From Trematomus loennbergii (taxonomy: Eukaryota; Chordata; Actinopteri; Perciformes; Nototheniidae): a stretch of DNA of 64,000 bases. Within the stretch, counting starts at the first letter, position 1; the number at the start of each line of letters is the position of its first letter. Below are positions 33,641 through 45,646 of the stretch, piece by piece. Where the stretch lies: positions 137,001 through 201,000 of the forward strand of contig JAAOOA010000614.1 in the NCBI GenBank assembly GCA_012861695.1, written 5' to 3'. Both the position numbers and the translations under genes were made by a program. The notes beneath the pieces were generated by a model, which was not told where the DNA came from, made no database searches, and saw only the letters and a list, made by a program, of their open reading frames with translations.

Positions 33641-34154
33641 GTTTTCAAGGTGATCATGTTTAGTCGTCTCCTCTAGACACGCCTTCTTTGAGACACAAAA
33701 AAGCTGCTAAATTCACATTTGGGGTACCGACATATTTGATCAGGTTGAGTAGAACGTTAAAATCTCTCGAGCTTGAGTTCACTACCAAACTTATTTCAGA
33801 AATCTAACAAAAAGGAATTAAAACATCCATGGTCTTCCAAACAAGGAAACCAGAAATGCTAAAATGCTAACTAGTTTCTTTTTCAGAGACGTTAAGGTTT
33901 GCACTTGACTGTATTTAGTTTGATCAAATATAATGTTTTTCCAATCAGTAGGTCAATGCCGACATTCTTTTTAATTGCTTACATTTCAAAGTTTAAAATT
34001 GCAGCGAAGAAGAAGACACCACAACTTTCATACTAGTTTTTTGATTTACTAACTAGAAAAATATAAGAAAATGTGATGGGTCAGGACTGTGTTTGGTTTC
34101 TGTCACCAATAGTGATGTGAGTTAGATTTAGTTGGGATGGTAAGCAGGTTATTT
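33641..34154. other. Unassigned AT-rich sequence
   Basis: No gene, known repeat end or clear structure seen. Confidence 0.4.
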
Positions 34155-35091
34155 AGTGGGAATGCTGCTACAGCATTCCAACTATATGTTATGCTTCGGA
34201 CAAAATTATTATTATTATTCCATCCAATTATTTTGGCCCTCTTCTCCTCCCACATTCAACATCGCAGAAACTCCGTTCAAACATCAAAACGTTCAGCTCG
34301 GTCGGAAATCGCAGGCTATTACTTTTATCATTCATAACTTTCATAATTCCAGAGATACATCCCATAATTCATCATTTTTAACATGGAAGTCAATGGAGAC
34401 ATTTTTCAGACTTCAACAAATCTTCATGCGACTTCAACTGCTAACTGTTCATTCATACTTTCACTCAGAAACCTCATTCCAACTTTAAAATGTTACACAT
34501 CTTTCTGACATTATTCGTGTAACACAACTTTTAAATCTGATTCTTACTTTTAGAGATATTAAACATTGTTCAGACCTTGTTAAAGAGGTTTTCTTCAGAT
34601 TTTAACATTAACTAGAGTGCGTGATGTCACAGCTAGAGTGTGGGAATTCTTGAAATGTGCCTTCATATTTTTTTTTAAAACTGCCATAATTCCCAAACCC
34701 TACATTCTTGAGACATAATCTTTCATGAAAACATAGGAAAACATCTCGTAGCTTGAAAAATGACAAATAATTAAGTAAAATAATTAAACAAAATGCCTGT
34801 TGAGGGCATGAAGTGACAAAAACGTTCAACATGTCTCCATTAAAGCCCATTGTAATTTCAGGCAGATATTTCCTCACAGCAGCAGCCGCACACCTTTAGT
34901 TAAACTGCCAAAAAGGCCACATTATTAACCCGAAAGTACACAAAAATTACACTTCAGATACTCAACTTCCTTGACATGCTTCACGTTTTGAAATTTCACA
35001 GATATCTGTTATCGTTCTTCCACAAAACGTTCACATGTAAGAGGTTCATCTCTCATTCAGAACAATGCAAACCTTTGATCTCTGCACACCT

Positions 35092-35169
35092 CGTTAGCTC
35101 AAATATAAACACCTGTGTCATGGAACACGATGATGTCATAACACACAGGTGTTTGTGTTTGAGCTAACG
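35092..35169. repeat. 27-bp hairpin with CRE-like loop
   Basis: Arms 35092-35118 and 35143-35169 match at 25 of 27 positions (CGTTAGCTCAAATATAAACA...). The loop contains gatgatgtcat. The left arm and loop are repeated once more at 35290-35338. Confidence 0.85.
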
Positions 35170-35342
35170 ACGTGGTCACTGGAGTTTAACAGACTGTCTG
35201 AGCCTATTCTTTTCTGTCTGATGGAGACTTCATACTGACTTCAACATGTTCCACCTATTCTATACATTATTGGTGACACACAGCTGTCGTCGTTAGCTCA
35301 AATATAAACACCTGTGCCATGGAACACGATGATGTCACATTG

Positions 35343-36236
35343 ACAGGTTTGGTAACGATGCAGCCATCAACGCATCTAAGTGTATTATGGGGTGTCATCA
35401 AATGCCGTTGCCATGGCAACAGACCACTCGCCATGAAGCACGATGTCGCTGTAAGTCCATGCCTCAACAGCTCTACGCCAAATCTGAGATCTCACCATAT
35501 GCCGTTTTCATGGAAACGCATCCCTCGCCATAAAAGACGATGTCGCTATAACTCCTATGAAAATGTTCAAAAAGTGCTCAAACTTCACATGTGTGCTAAC
35601 AGTCCAGCCGTGAAGACATCTACGGGACATGCCGTTGCCATGGCAACACAATGCCCGCCATGAAACACGGTTTTCTCATAACTTCAGTGAAAATGCTCCA
35701 AATGGCCCAAAACTTCACAGGTTTGGTAACGTTGCAGCCATCAACGCATCTAAGCGTATTATGGGGTGTCATCAAATGCCGTTGCCATGGCGACAGACCA
35801 CTCGCCATGAAACACAATGTCGCTGTAAGTCCAATGGACACGGTCCAATCGTCCCCCAATATTCATTTGTATATCACCGGTCCATGCCTCAACAGCTCTA
35901 CGCCAAATCTGAGATCTCACCATATGCCGTTTCCATGGAAACGCATCCCTCGCCATAAAAGACGATGTCGCTATAACTCCTATGAAAATGTTCAAAAAGT
36001 GCTCAAACTTCACATGTGTGCTAACAGTCCAGCCGCGAAGACATCTACGGGACATGCCGTTGCCATGGCAACACAATGCCCTCCATGAAACACGGTTTTC
36101 TCATAACTTCAGTGAAAATGCTCCAAATGGCCCAAAACTTCACAGGTTTGGTAACGATGCTGCCATCAACGCATCTAAGCGTATTATGGGATGTCATCAA
36201 ATGCCGTTGGCATGGCCACAGATCATTCGCCATCAA
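35343..36236. repeat. Tandem array (~376/426-bp units) of RFX/X-box-like palindromes
   Basis: Two and a third units starting at about 35343, 35719 and 36145 ('caggtttggtaacg'). The second unit has about 50 extra bases (35829-35878). Seven palindromic motifs centred on CCATGG occur at 35407, 35504, 35634, 35781, 35929, 36059 and 36206. Three are the exact 14-mer GTTGCCATGGCAAC and one is GTTTCCATGGAAAC. The exact 14-mer matches the optimal imperfect-palindrome X-box bound by RFX proteins. Function is not shown. Confidence 0.85.
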
Positions 36237-36558
36237 GTTAGTTCAAAAGTTTGCAGTTCAAATATTCTGCTGCTTTTCCAAGCTTTTTTACTTTCTTTTT
36301 TCTCTCATCACACATTCAAGCCCCAGTGTTCATGTATCATTTCAATCTAAATTCTTCACTTTCTCAGCAATAGCAATTCAGCGTCAGCTTTTCAGCATGA
36401 AGCATTCCCACTAGCAATTTCTTCAGGAATTGCATTCTCTAGTTAGTAGTTATTGTTAGTTAGTTGACGCTACTGGCTGAAAATATCTATATTTTGTACA
36501 TCCCTTGCGTTTACATTACATTATAAAAAACTGGAGAACAGCAAGCTTTGTACATTAA

Positions 36559-38364
36559 CCCTCCTATTGTCTTCGTTTCCCCCCCCTTACTTTGGTGTTC
36601 GGAGTCAAATTTGATTGGTCCTGTTTTAACTGCTATTACATTAACACAAAAACCATTAATCATCACCAAATTTCATTTAACACCCTTTCAAACTGTACAT
36701 ATTGTATCAGACTACTGGTATACATGAAAAACTGCAGTAAATATACAAAGAACAGTATATATATATATACACTGAACATGTATTGCGTGTGCCAGGTGTG
36801 ATCCATGGGGGGGATGGGCACATAAGAGCGGGAAATGTATCAAATTGTTCTGTGTGTGTGTGTGTTTGTGTGTGCCAAGTGTGATTCACATGGGGGGATG
36901 GGCACATAAGGGGGGGTAACACATCTAGAGTATGTGTGTGGGTGTTTGTGTGTGTGTTTTATCTGATCTGGATGGTTACTAATTCCTTTTCTTTATGGCG
37001 GTCATCTTTGACCAGGAACACCATGGGTGTTACAAAGTTGACTAAAGCATCCAAAATTCAATGAAAGTGGTGATCAGACATTTCATATGTTCAAATGTCT
37101 ACTGTGAAGGATATCATAAAGCCTTAACCTGTTAAGCCCTGAGCCTGTTTTTCAGGTCTCAGGCTCGAAAATGACATTCCCAGAACAAATGACCATATCT
37201 TCCCTTCTAAAAGGGTTAAATTAATAATCTTTTTTCTCAAAGTAATGATAAACCTGTGAGTTGGATGTAGAAGAGTCAGAATCAATATAGATGTTTTTTA
37301 TTTTAAAGAAAATTCAGATTTTACATAGTAAAAAACTGTAAATTATAGTGTCCGTCCAAAAATTCTTTTTTACAGATAGTGAGAACTACCCTTGGATGAT
37401 GGGTTGGTAGACTAAAAGCTTTAGGAATCCAAAGTACAACATATAATAAGTACCCTGTATCAAGATTGATGCAAAACAAGTGACATTTACCTTTTTAGAG
37501 AAAACCACCGCACCTCTGAGGTGATTTGGGTGAAAATGTTTTTTTTTCCATATCTCTGGCCCCCCTTGCTCGATTTGGATGGTTGACACCTCTTTCTGAC
37601 CATTAGAGCCAATAGAATCGAAGGGGGAGGCCCCCACACACACACGTTGTGAAGAGAAAAGGTGGGGGCTGCGCGCATGTAAATGTGCAGCAGAGTGGAC
37701 CGATCTCTCTCTGACATTTGGAAACGAAAAAGCAGTTTTATTGCTTATGGATTATCAGAAATAATTTCAAAGAGTACACAGACACATTGGATTAACCTAT
37801 GGATTAACTGCAGCATCGTTTTTTTATCGTTTTAATGCCATTGAAGACCAGTTTTGACCAAGGTAAGCCATGTTAGCGTTTCTAGCTACCTAGCTCCACA
37901 TGTTATGATGTACGCTTTCGTTTATAGCGTCGCAAATGTTTATCACTGAGTGTTCAGGTGGGCACCAAACAATTCTGTGTCTCCAGGATACCCAAAACGA
38001 GTGGTTGGCTGTGCATCTAGGATAAGTAATAAGGGAGTTATTGTGAGTTTAGTTGCAGAGAAGTTAAATTTTTTTCGCTCGTGGCTAATTCAGAGGCTGA
38101 GTGTTAGCATTGTGGGGTTTTTTTGGAGAAAAAAAATTAAAAAGATCAGTTAGCTGAGTTTCTTCCCGTTACATGGATATAAAACATTCATAGTTTATTA
38201 AATGAGCATGCCCTCATACACTGTTTCCTGCAAGATGTTGCGGCAGTGCCCCGGTACCGGGGTCTCTCGGGCTTAACAGGTTAATGCAATCGAATGTACA
38301 ACAAAAAGTTATGATTGATGAAAGTAGTAAATCGGTCAGATTTGACCCGAAGACAACAGGAGGG
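36559..38364. mobile_element. Outer TTAA-type element with nested insert
   Basis: The left end CCCTCCTATTGTCTTCG follows TTAA (36555-36558). The right end CGAAGACAACAGGAGGG stops at 38364 and is followed by TTTA. The 17-bp ends are inverted repeats with one difference, and the inner bases also match (gtcaaatttga/tcagatttgac). Family B copy 2 is nested inside (37128-38280), so the original element was about 650 bp. CCCTCC-type ends and TTAA suggest piggyBac-like origin. Confidence 0.78.
37128..38280. mobile_element. TTAA non-autonomous element (family B), copy 2
   Basis: A 1,153-bp element with perfect 12-bp inverted ends CCTGTTAAGCCC/GGGCTTAACAGG and TTAA on both sides (37124-37127 and 38281-38284). 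The interior matches 5947-7106. No transposase. The open frames inside are short and not conserved in position with a protein family. Confidence 0.9.
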
Positions 38365-39324
38365 TTTAGGTGTTTTTTGAATGATTGGAGGTTTGCTGAA
38401 AGGAAAATCATCACATTAAAGCTGCACTTTATTATATTTACAATGATAGGTGTCTCTCTTATTTGTACATAGTGCTCAGAACAATCATCCGAATCTGCAC
38501 AACATCTGTCAGAAAACAGTGATTATCTATTCTGTCTGGGCTTTGAAGGCAGTTATTACATCTCTATAATAATATGAACATACTGTGTTCAGTTTAAGTT
38601 TTGTCCATTGTTGTATTCTGTTTTGGTGCAGAGAAAGAGATGCAGTATACAAAGAAAGTAGTGAATTGTGACTCATCCTACCAGGGTATTTATAGACAAA
38701 GGGACAAAACAGAGCAATAACCATTAAGGGCGGATGTCACAAAATGATAACTCTCATGGAAACACAGTTGTACTCTTCCTGCCTCCAGAGTGGAGATTAA
38801 TTCAACAGATAAAGAGCAAACAAGAGCCAGAGAAAGAGCTCCAAAAACAACCAAAGAAATTGTACATAAGAGTTTTCTGATATGCTAATGCTATGTCAGG
38901 GTCAGGAAAAGACTCTTAAGATGGTGATTGCTGGAGAGTGAATGCTAAAGGGATATGTTACGCTGCTGTAAATACTGTAGTAAGAGCTGGCTTATCTTTA
39001 ATCCACTTTATCCTGCAGAGAAATCTCTTCCTAGCCACTTATATCAGTGATATCGTCCTCTCGTTCTTTACACACAGCTTGAGGACAAAGGAGAGGATCA
39101 TTATGAGCTTTGCTTTATAGCTCAGTTCCTTCTTCACTACAGTATTTCCACAGAATCTCCCACATTACTTTCTCAACAAGATAAGGCAACAATTTATCTG
39201 AATTAAACAGTCAAATACATCGTTTATCTGAGCCCTCTCGAGTGATTTCCTTATCTGACAGTACAACAACTTTTGTCCGTTGCCTCCATAACAAAAAAAA
39301 CAATAAATCTGTGAGGTTTAGAAA
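38365..39324. other. Unassigned non-coding sequence
   Basis: No gene or recognisable repeat end. Confidence 0.4.
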
Positions 39325-40019
39325 AAGATCTGAGGCCATGGTTCTCAGCAGGAAACCAATGGACTGTCCACTCCAAGTAGGAATGAGTCCTTACCCCAAG
39401 TGAAGGAGTTCAAGTATCTCGGGGTCTTGTTCTCGAGTGAGGGAACAATGGAGCGTGAGATGGGCCGGAGAATCGGAGCAGCGGGAGCGGTACTGCAGTC
39501 GCTTTACCGCACCGTTGTGACGAAAAGAGAGCTGAGCCAGAAGGCAAAGCTCTCTGTCTACCGGGCCATTTCCCTTCCTACCCTCACCTATGGTCATGAA
39601 GGATGAGTCATGACGAAAGAACGAGATTGCGGACACAAGCGGCCGAGATGGGTTTTCTCCGCAGGGTGGCTGGCGTCTCCCTTAGGGATAAGGTGAGAAG
39701 TTCAGTCATCCGGGAGGGACTCGGAGTTGAACCGCTCCTCGAAAGGAGCCAGTTGAGGTGGTTCGGGCACCAAGTAAGGATGCCACCTGGGCGCCTCCTA
39801 GAAAGGTGTTCCAGGCATGTCCAGCTGGGAAGAGACCAAGGGGTAGACCTAGGACCAGGTGGAGGGATTATATCTTTCGCTGGCCTGGGAGCGCCTTGGG
39901 ATCCCCCAGTCAGAGCTGGTTGATGTGGCCAGGGAAAGGAACGTTTGGGGCTCTCTGCTGGAACTGCTACCTCCGCGACCCGACCACGGATATGCGGGAG
40001 AAGATGGATGGATGGATGG
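39325..40019 (+). mobile_element. RTE/Rex3-like LINE 3' end, copy 1
   Basis: A 5'-truncated LINE ending in (GATG)n. It encodes the C-terminal part after RT: VKEFKYLGVLFSSEGTMERE, TVVTKRELSQKAKLSVYRAI, FLRRVAGVSLRDKVRSSVI, LRWFGH and WERLGIPQSELVDVARERN. Frames change near 39596, 39780 and 39850, so it is a pseudogene. The GATG-type tail and this protein segment are typical of fish RTE/Rex3-like elements. Sister copies are at 43847-44247 and 63513-64000. Confidence 0.82.
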
Positions 40020-40921
40020 TTTAGAAAAACATCTTAGTTTTGTGTTAAAGTGATAACTAGTTTAAGGTGAAGGGAGCTTTAATGTCAATTTGATCTTGCA
40101 AAAATACACATACAGTTGTTTGTGCAGCTTCAAGCACAAATCCTTATTTCTTTCTTACACAACTTCTCTGTGGATCTGGGTTAGGAACATGTGTCTACTT
40201 TAAACAAAATAAATACTACCATGTAAAATGTAGAATCCCACAATGGCATGGGGATTATCCAGAAAGAAGTGGACATTGTTTGAATATCGCTTTTCAGTTC
40301 ATTTTTAATGCTGTGCATCATCCAATTCCTTCAGCTCCATTGAATTGGAATGGGGGAACTATCAGTATGGTGAGAAACCACACCTTTTAAGTCCCCTTTG
40401 AACTGTGCTATGGAAAGAGTTTGAATGGGAATGAATGGATTGCAGCGGTGACAGCACCCCATGGACTTGAGCACCTATCTTAAGAAACACACTTATTCAC
40501 CTTTCCAATACAAAGAAAACCCTGAAATCTGGAGCCATTGTACCTAAAAACCCAAACAGACGTGTGGACCGAAGCAACCTGACAATTTCCAGCATTTGAA
40601 TTCGCCTCCACTGTGTCTCAGAGTACTGACTGCAGTGACCTCTGCCATCAAGGTGAGCTCTGACCCTCCAAATACTCCACCTTTATTGCCTCAGAAGTAA
40701 CTAAAAGTTTGATAAAAGGCTCTAAACTTCAGCATTAAAATCCAGAGAGACACAGTTAGCAATGACCTGGTGAAAACAACGACTTATTTAGCAGCTATGA
40801 GACACATATGTTTTACAACGGATGTCACATGTAGATCAAAATAGAGAAAAAAGTGGACATTTGTTAGATGGCCAGAGAAATTACTTGTAATTAATTGGAA
40901 ACTATGCTCTGTATGTGCTGC
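40020..40921. other. Unassigned non-coding sequence
   Basis: No gene or repeat end seen. Confidence 0.4.
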
Positions 40922-40929
40922 GTGTGTGT

Positions 40930-40966
<37 letters not shown>

Positions 40967-40970
40967 TGTG

Positions 40971-41036
<66 letters not shown>

Positions 41037-41075
41037 TGTGTGTGTGTGTGGTGTGTGTGTGTGTGTGTGTGTGTG
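40922..41075. repeat. (GT)n microsatellite
   Basis: About 154 bp of GT repeats with GG and TT phase shifts. Confidence 0.97.
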
Positions 41076-41197
41076 CTAGTCCGATGACATTAGCCGTTCG
41101 TCAGCAGGGCATCCATTCAGAGAAGCACCACATTTGGTCTCCATGGATACCAGCTGTGCACCTGAGCAAAGTGGGATTCATTGTTTGAGGAGAGCGA

Positions 41198-41199
<2 letters not shown>

Positions 41200-41282
<83 letters not shown>

Positions 41283-41294
41283 GTGTGTGTGTGT
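41200..41294. repeat. (GT)n microsatellite
   Basis: About 95 bp of GT repeats. With the tract at 40922 it flanks 125 bp of unique sequence. Confidence 0.97.
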
Positions 41295-41439
41295 TTGAGT
41301 CTGTGTGTAAAGGACAAAACAAATAATTTATTTTCTCCGACGTTTTGGTCTTTTGGTGGCGAGCAGAGAAATTCTTCTGTTGTTCTTTACATCTGTGATC
41401 TTGTCTATTCTACAGTACTGCAATACACCTGGTACAGCT

Positions 41440-42067
41440 TTAAAATCAAATCTGCTCAAAGATTGTTGGTCAACCCTGTCAGAGACTATATGACTCATCA
41501 TAACAACCTAGTGAGGCTGTCCAACAACATCATCTCTGACCCAAACCATGTTCTGAACAGTGAATATGAACTGCTACCATCTAATTGGAGATACAGGGTC
41601 CCACGATTCAATAAGGTCAGACTGAAGCACTCCTTTGTGCATCAGTCAATCAGAGGGAGGCGTGTTGTGCAGTGGGCTGTGCGTTGGTGTTCTGATCAGG
41701 GGAGCACAGGTTCAAACCCCACTGTAGTCAGCATGTCGTTGTGTCCCTGGGCAAGACACTTCACCCCAAATTGCTCCTGTAGGGATTGTCCACAGTATTG
41801 AGTATGTAAGTCGCTTTGGATAAAAGCGTCTAACAAGTAACATGTAATGTCGATCCTCTCAGTAAATACAGAGCTAAATCTCAGATCAAATGCACGCTGA
41901 AGGCTCTTTGAGCATGTTTTCTCTCACTGATTGTGCTGTTATGTTTGTTGTTTGTGTTTCATGTATTTGTGTCTGGATATTTGTCTATGTTGGTGTTGGA
42001 CATGGAGCTGCTGTGACGCAAGTCACATTTCAGACTTGGTCTGACTAATAAAGTAATATCGTATCGT
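41440..42067 (+). mobile_element. LINE 3' fragment interrupted by a SINE
   Basis: The frame reads VRDYMTHHNNLVRLSNNI, NSEYELLPSNWRYRVPRFNK and VRLKHSFVHQSI, which looks like the C-terminal end of an L2-like ORF2. It is interrupted by a SINE (41654-41850) and resumes with VNTELNLRSNAR-type sequence. The 3' end is 'gactaataaagtaatatcgtatcgtatg'. The clade is uncertain. Confidence 0.6.
41654..41850 (+). mobile_element. tRNA-derived SINE, near full length
   Basis: Same family as 30685-30879: 'gcgtgttgtgcagtgggctgtgcg', 'ggttcaaacccca', the 'ttcaccccaaattgctcctg' body, and the 'cgctttggataaaagcgtctaacaag' tail. It is inserted in a LINE fragment. Confidence 0.82.
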
Positions 42068-42607
42068 ATGTGTGTGTTCTGTGAGGTATTTGAAAGGTAT
42101 ATTGTGAAAAGACAGCTACATCTGCTGAGTTATGCACTAACATTGCATTATAAGAAATGTTTCCAATATTTTTTTAACAAATGCCTCAATTTAAATCAAA
42201 GTAGCGTCTATTTCCTGCAATAGCATCTTGTTGCTTTTGAGCATGCCTTAGCCTTGATGTTTGACCTAACAGTTTTGACTTGTATCCAGTTTTAGGCCGT
42301 ATTGATATGATACACTTGAGCTTGAACATTATAAATGAAAACAAGGTAAGCATACTTTAGTGGTAATGCGGCTCATAGCCCTTTAGCGATAAAGGGCTCT
42401 TGTCTTATCAACAAGCTAATAAACAAGCTAAGCTAACTTTAGCAGTCGCTATGTTCGGTGTCGTTCGGTTTGGAAAGGACAAGAGCTTTGAAGATAACTC
42501 GTCTCCCTATAAATAAAAAACAGCAGAACATCTAGAGCTGAAATTACCAGCGAAACATCGACCAAACTGTTGTCCGTCAAGCCAAGCAAATGTTAATAAT
42601 ACATGTA
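42068..42607. other. Unassigned non-coding sequence
   Basis: No gene or repeat end seen. Confidence 0.4.
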
Positions 42608-42690
42608 AGATAAGATAAGAAGTACTTTATTGATCCCAATTTGGGAAATGTTTGCGTTGCAGCAGCATAAAAAGACATGGCATTGTACAT
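42608..42690 (-). repeat. Retroelement 3' tail, minus strand
   Basis: 'aagtactttattgatcccaatttgggaaatg' is the reverse complement of the tail seen at 48206-48240 and at 1-20. Confidence 0.6.
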
Positions 42691-43846
42691 TAGAGCAATT
42701 AAAAGACCAGAAATGAACAATCCAAAATGTAAACATCTCAAATAAAAATAGCATTAAAAAAGTAGAAAATATACATGTTGAAATATCAATTTAATTTATA
42801 TTACGCTTTTCCTGGTAATCAAAGTCGCTAGCGGTTAGCTCACAACTGCTAAGTCCGATCAGATAAGCATTCATTTTAAGATGAATGTTTTTTAACTGTT
42901 TTAATCACTAGGTCTGTTTGTCACGTTGCAACCAAAGTCAGTCTTGTGTCATTACTACAGACTCCTAGTAGCAGAGAATGACGCATGTTGACTTTGAATG
43001 GGTTTTACACGACTTTGTTATCGTTGAAGCAGAATATATTTTGTCCAAAACACACATCCCTCTCTCCAGCCCTCTCTCTCTCCAGTGACTCAGTGTAATT
43101 GCAGTCATTTTTCTCCCTCAGTAATCGAACTGTGTGTGGGCATCAACGTGACGTGACATGAAAAGTACGGGGTCTCAGTTCCTCTCCACACCTCAGATAA
43201 TCCAGTTGTTTTGACGCTTTGCACAAATGAATTCCTTCCACCCAAATGCATGGGTGTCCGTACGTAGTTTTGGCAGACATAAAATGAAAAGATGAAGCCA
43301 CCAATGAAGAGAGAAGTCAACAGAGTATTTCAGGAGCTGTGTAATGTGTGACGGGGGAGGAAACGGATGTACATAGTGATTCTGACACCTGAGATCAAAG
43401 CTATTTGTTAGTGTGCCTTTTTGTTTGCTAAATGATTTCCTGACTAGTCCAAAGATCTTGAGGAGAAATATTAGAGAAACAGCGAGAGAGGAGACGGTTA
43501 AGCATGCAGTATTGGCTTTGTCTAATTCAAATCAAAAGGGGTAGCTTTTGATTTTCAATTATTGGTTTTGTGTGGCCAACTTTCATTTTGAGTTATATCG
43601 TTCTCTCTGGTATTGAAAGCCTGTCTCAAGTGGTTAACGTCTTGCAGCTCTCCAGCCTGGATCAGTTGCAAAAGATGAGTGTTTGCTTTATGTTTGGGAA
43701 AGTCCTGTCTTCTAATGTCAGAGTACAGAAACACGTCCCTTTGCTCTCTGGAGTTCATGTCATCATTTCACCATCACCATCACTTTGATCCAGACTGAAA
43801 AAACCTCAAGAACTTCTAGGTAGATTTGAGTAAAATATGGTACAAA
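42691..43846. other. Unassigned non-coding sequence
   Basis: Over 1.1 kb without a gene or recognisable repeat. Confidence 0.4.
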
Positions 43847-44247
43847 TGTTCATGACCGAAATAACGAGATTGCGGATACAAGTGGCCGAGATGGGTTTTC
43901 TCCGCAGGGTGGCTGGCATCTCCCTTAGGGATAAGGTGAGAAGTTCAGTCATCCGGGAGGGACTCGGAGTTGAAGCCAGTTGAGGTGGTTCGGGCACCTA
44001 GTAAGGATGCCACCTGGGCGCCTCCCTAGGGAGGTGTTCCAGGCACGTCCAGCTGGGAAGAGACCGAGGGGTAGACCTAGGACCAGGTGGAGGGATTATA
44101 TCTCTTTGCTGGCCTGGGAGCGCCTTGGGATCCCCCAGTCAGAGCTGGTTGATGTGGCCAGGGAAAGGAACGTTTGGGGCTCTCTGCTGGAACTGCTACC
44201 TCCGTGACCCGACCACGGATAAGCGGGAGAAGATGGATGGATGGATG
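43847..44247 (+). mobile_element. RTE/Rex3-like LINE 3' end, copy 2, with TSD
   Basis: A shorter copy of the element at 39325, covering MGFLRRVAGISLRDK, LRWFGHLVRMPPGRLP and RTRWRDYISLL to the (GATG)n tail. ATGTTCATGA is repeated at 43846-43855 and 44245-44254, a target duplication that overlaps the element start by a few bases. Confidence 0.8.
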
Positions 44248-44254
44248 TTCATGA

Positions 44255-45252
44255 TCCCTGGATGATGAGTCCTGCAGATGTTTGGCGATCCCCTGACTTT
44301 TCATCATACGGTTAAAATTGTCTCAGAATTAATTGAATCAACTTTTGAAAAAGCCCTCAACTACACATATTTAGTTGAGTTTACAACCAAATACTATAGA
44401 TTGGATAAAGTAAATTCATCATGTCGTAAACCAATGGTTGGAGTGTGGCGTTTTGGTTTTAGCCATATTGTTTTTTGATGGAGACAACATTTGTACAAGA
44501 GAATAAAGCAAAGAAGTTGTAGCACGAGGAAATACTGCCACCATCCAATCCTATTAATTACAAAGAAGCCACGCCCTAATGCACACTCTGTCTATTTGAC
44601 TTAATAAAAGGCAGTTTCTGAACTGTTCTTTTTCATTTTATTCTCAAAACTTAAGAGAATGGTGACAGTTACCCCAAAAGTCAACATACAGGCCAAAAAA
44701 CCAAAACATTAAGCCGTCTTGAACTGTCATTTTCTTTGGTTTGCCACTATGGGCGACCAGCTTTGATAGATTTATTTGAACATAGAGATGAAATCAGCTT
44801 TCAGAGGACAAAACGTCCTTGTGAATATTGGACACAGAGTCCATTGTAGCTTAAATGAATACATCCAGTCCCTGCACATCTCACTGGAGCAGACGGGGCA
44901 CCATAACCTTGATGATTGCTCTTTTCCTTTGATATTGGACTCAAAGGGGCGTCAGTGATAGTAAAGACTGTTTTATAAGGTCTCTTCCACACAGTTACAT
45001 TTCCTGTTGAAACATCCCTGAGCTTCACAGTGTGTGCATAAGGGTGTCAATGCAGCAAATGGAGAAGCATTTAAAGTGCATATAAAAGTAAATGTTCCCT
45101 CAAAGAGAAAAATCACGTTGATGCATTTGTATGATCAGTGTTGTAAATCTGCAAAGACAACACAACACCACTATGCAGGGCGGAGAGACCTGAATCTCCC
45201 TCAGAGGCAAATTAACACCGGGGCATCATTTTGCATAATGTGCAAATTCAAA
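44255..45252. other. Unassigned non-coding sequence
   Basis: Short open frames only. No family recognised. Confidence 0.4.
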
Positions 45253-45480
45253 CGAAGGCAAGGCAAGTTTATTTATAAAGCACCTTTCAACACAAAGCAA
45301 TTCAAAGTGCTTTTCAAAGACCATTAAGAAATGTGCTGCGGAAACACACAGAAGAACGTTGAAAAACAGTCATTCAAAAGCAAAGATTAACACAGGTATA
45401 AAATACATGAATACAAGGTACAGTGCAGTGTGAGATGTGAGTAGTTCAATTAAAAGCAGCGGCAAAATGAAAGGTCTTCA
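45253..45480 (-). repeat. Dispersed fish repeat
   Basis: 'aaggcaaggcaagtttatttataaagcacctttcaacac...tcaaagtgcttttcaaa' is the reverse complement of a common fish non-LTR 3' end. The rest (mini-blocks 'aaatgaaaggtcttcagcctggatttaaaa') fits the same repeat. Family not assigned. Confidence 0.5.
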
Positions 45481-45646
45481 GCCTGGATTTAAAAGTAGTA
45501 GTATTTCCCAACTTGGGATCATAAAGTTCTTCTTTTCTTATCTTCAGTATAACGGAAAGGTTTCCTCACCATTTTATTATTATTTGTTAGTTTGTCTCGT
45601 TACATTTCCACCACAACACACACACACACTCTCATTCACTCACACA

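Larger units (their letters stand above)
34155..36412. mobile_element. 2.26-kb Helitron-like or inverted-repeat element
   Basis: Bounded by AGTGGGAATGCT (34155-34166) and its complement AGCATTCCCACT (36401-36412). The left end folds into a hairpin (ggaatgctg/cagcattcc). Just beyond the right end, 'gcaatttcttcaggaattgc' forms a hairpin and is followed by ctCTAGT, resembling a Helitron 3' terminus. No transposase or helicase frame is present. It carries a 27-bp hairpin and the tandem array described separately. Confidence 0.5.

Noticed and set aside
35319..36414. Several overlapping frames with shared peptides
   Set aside because: They arise from the tandem array of the 2.26-kb element and appear on both strands.
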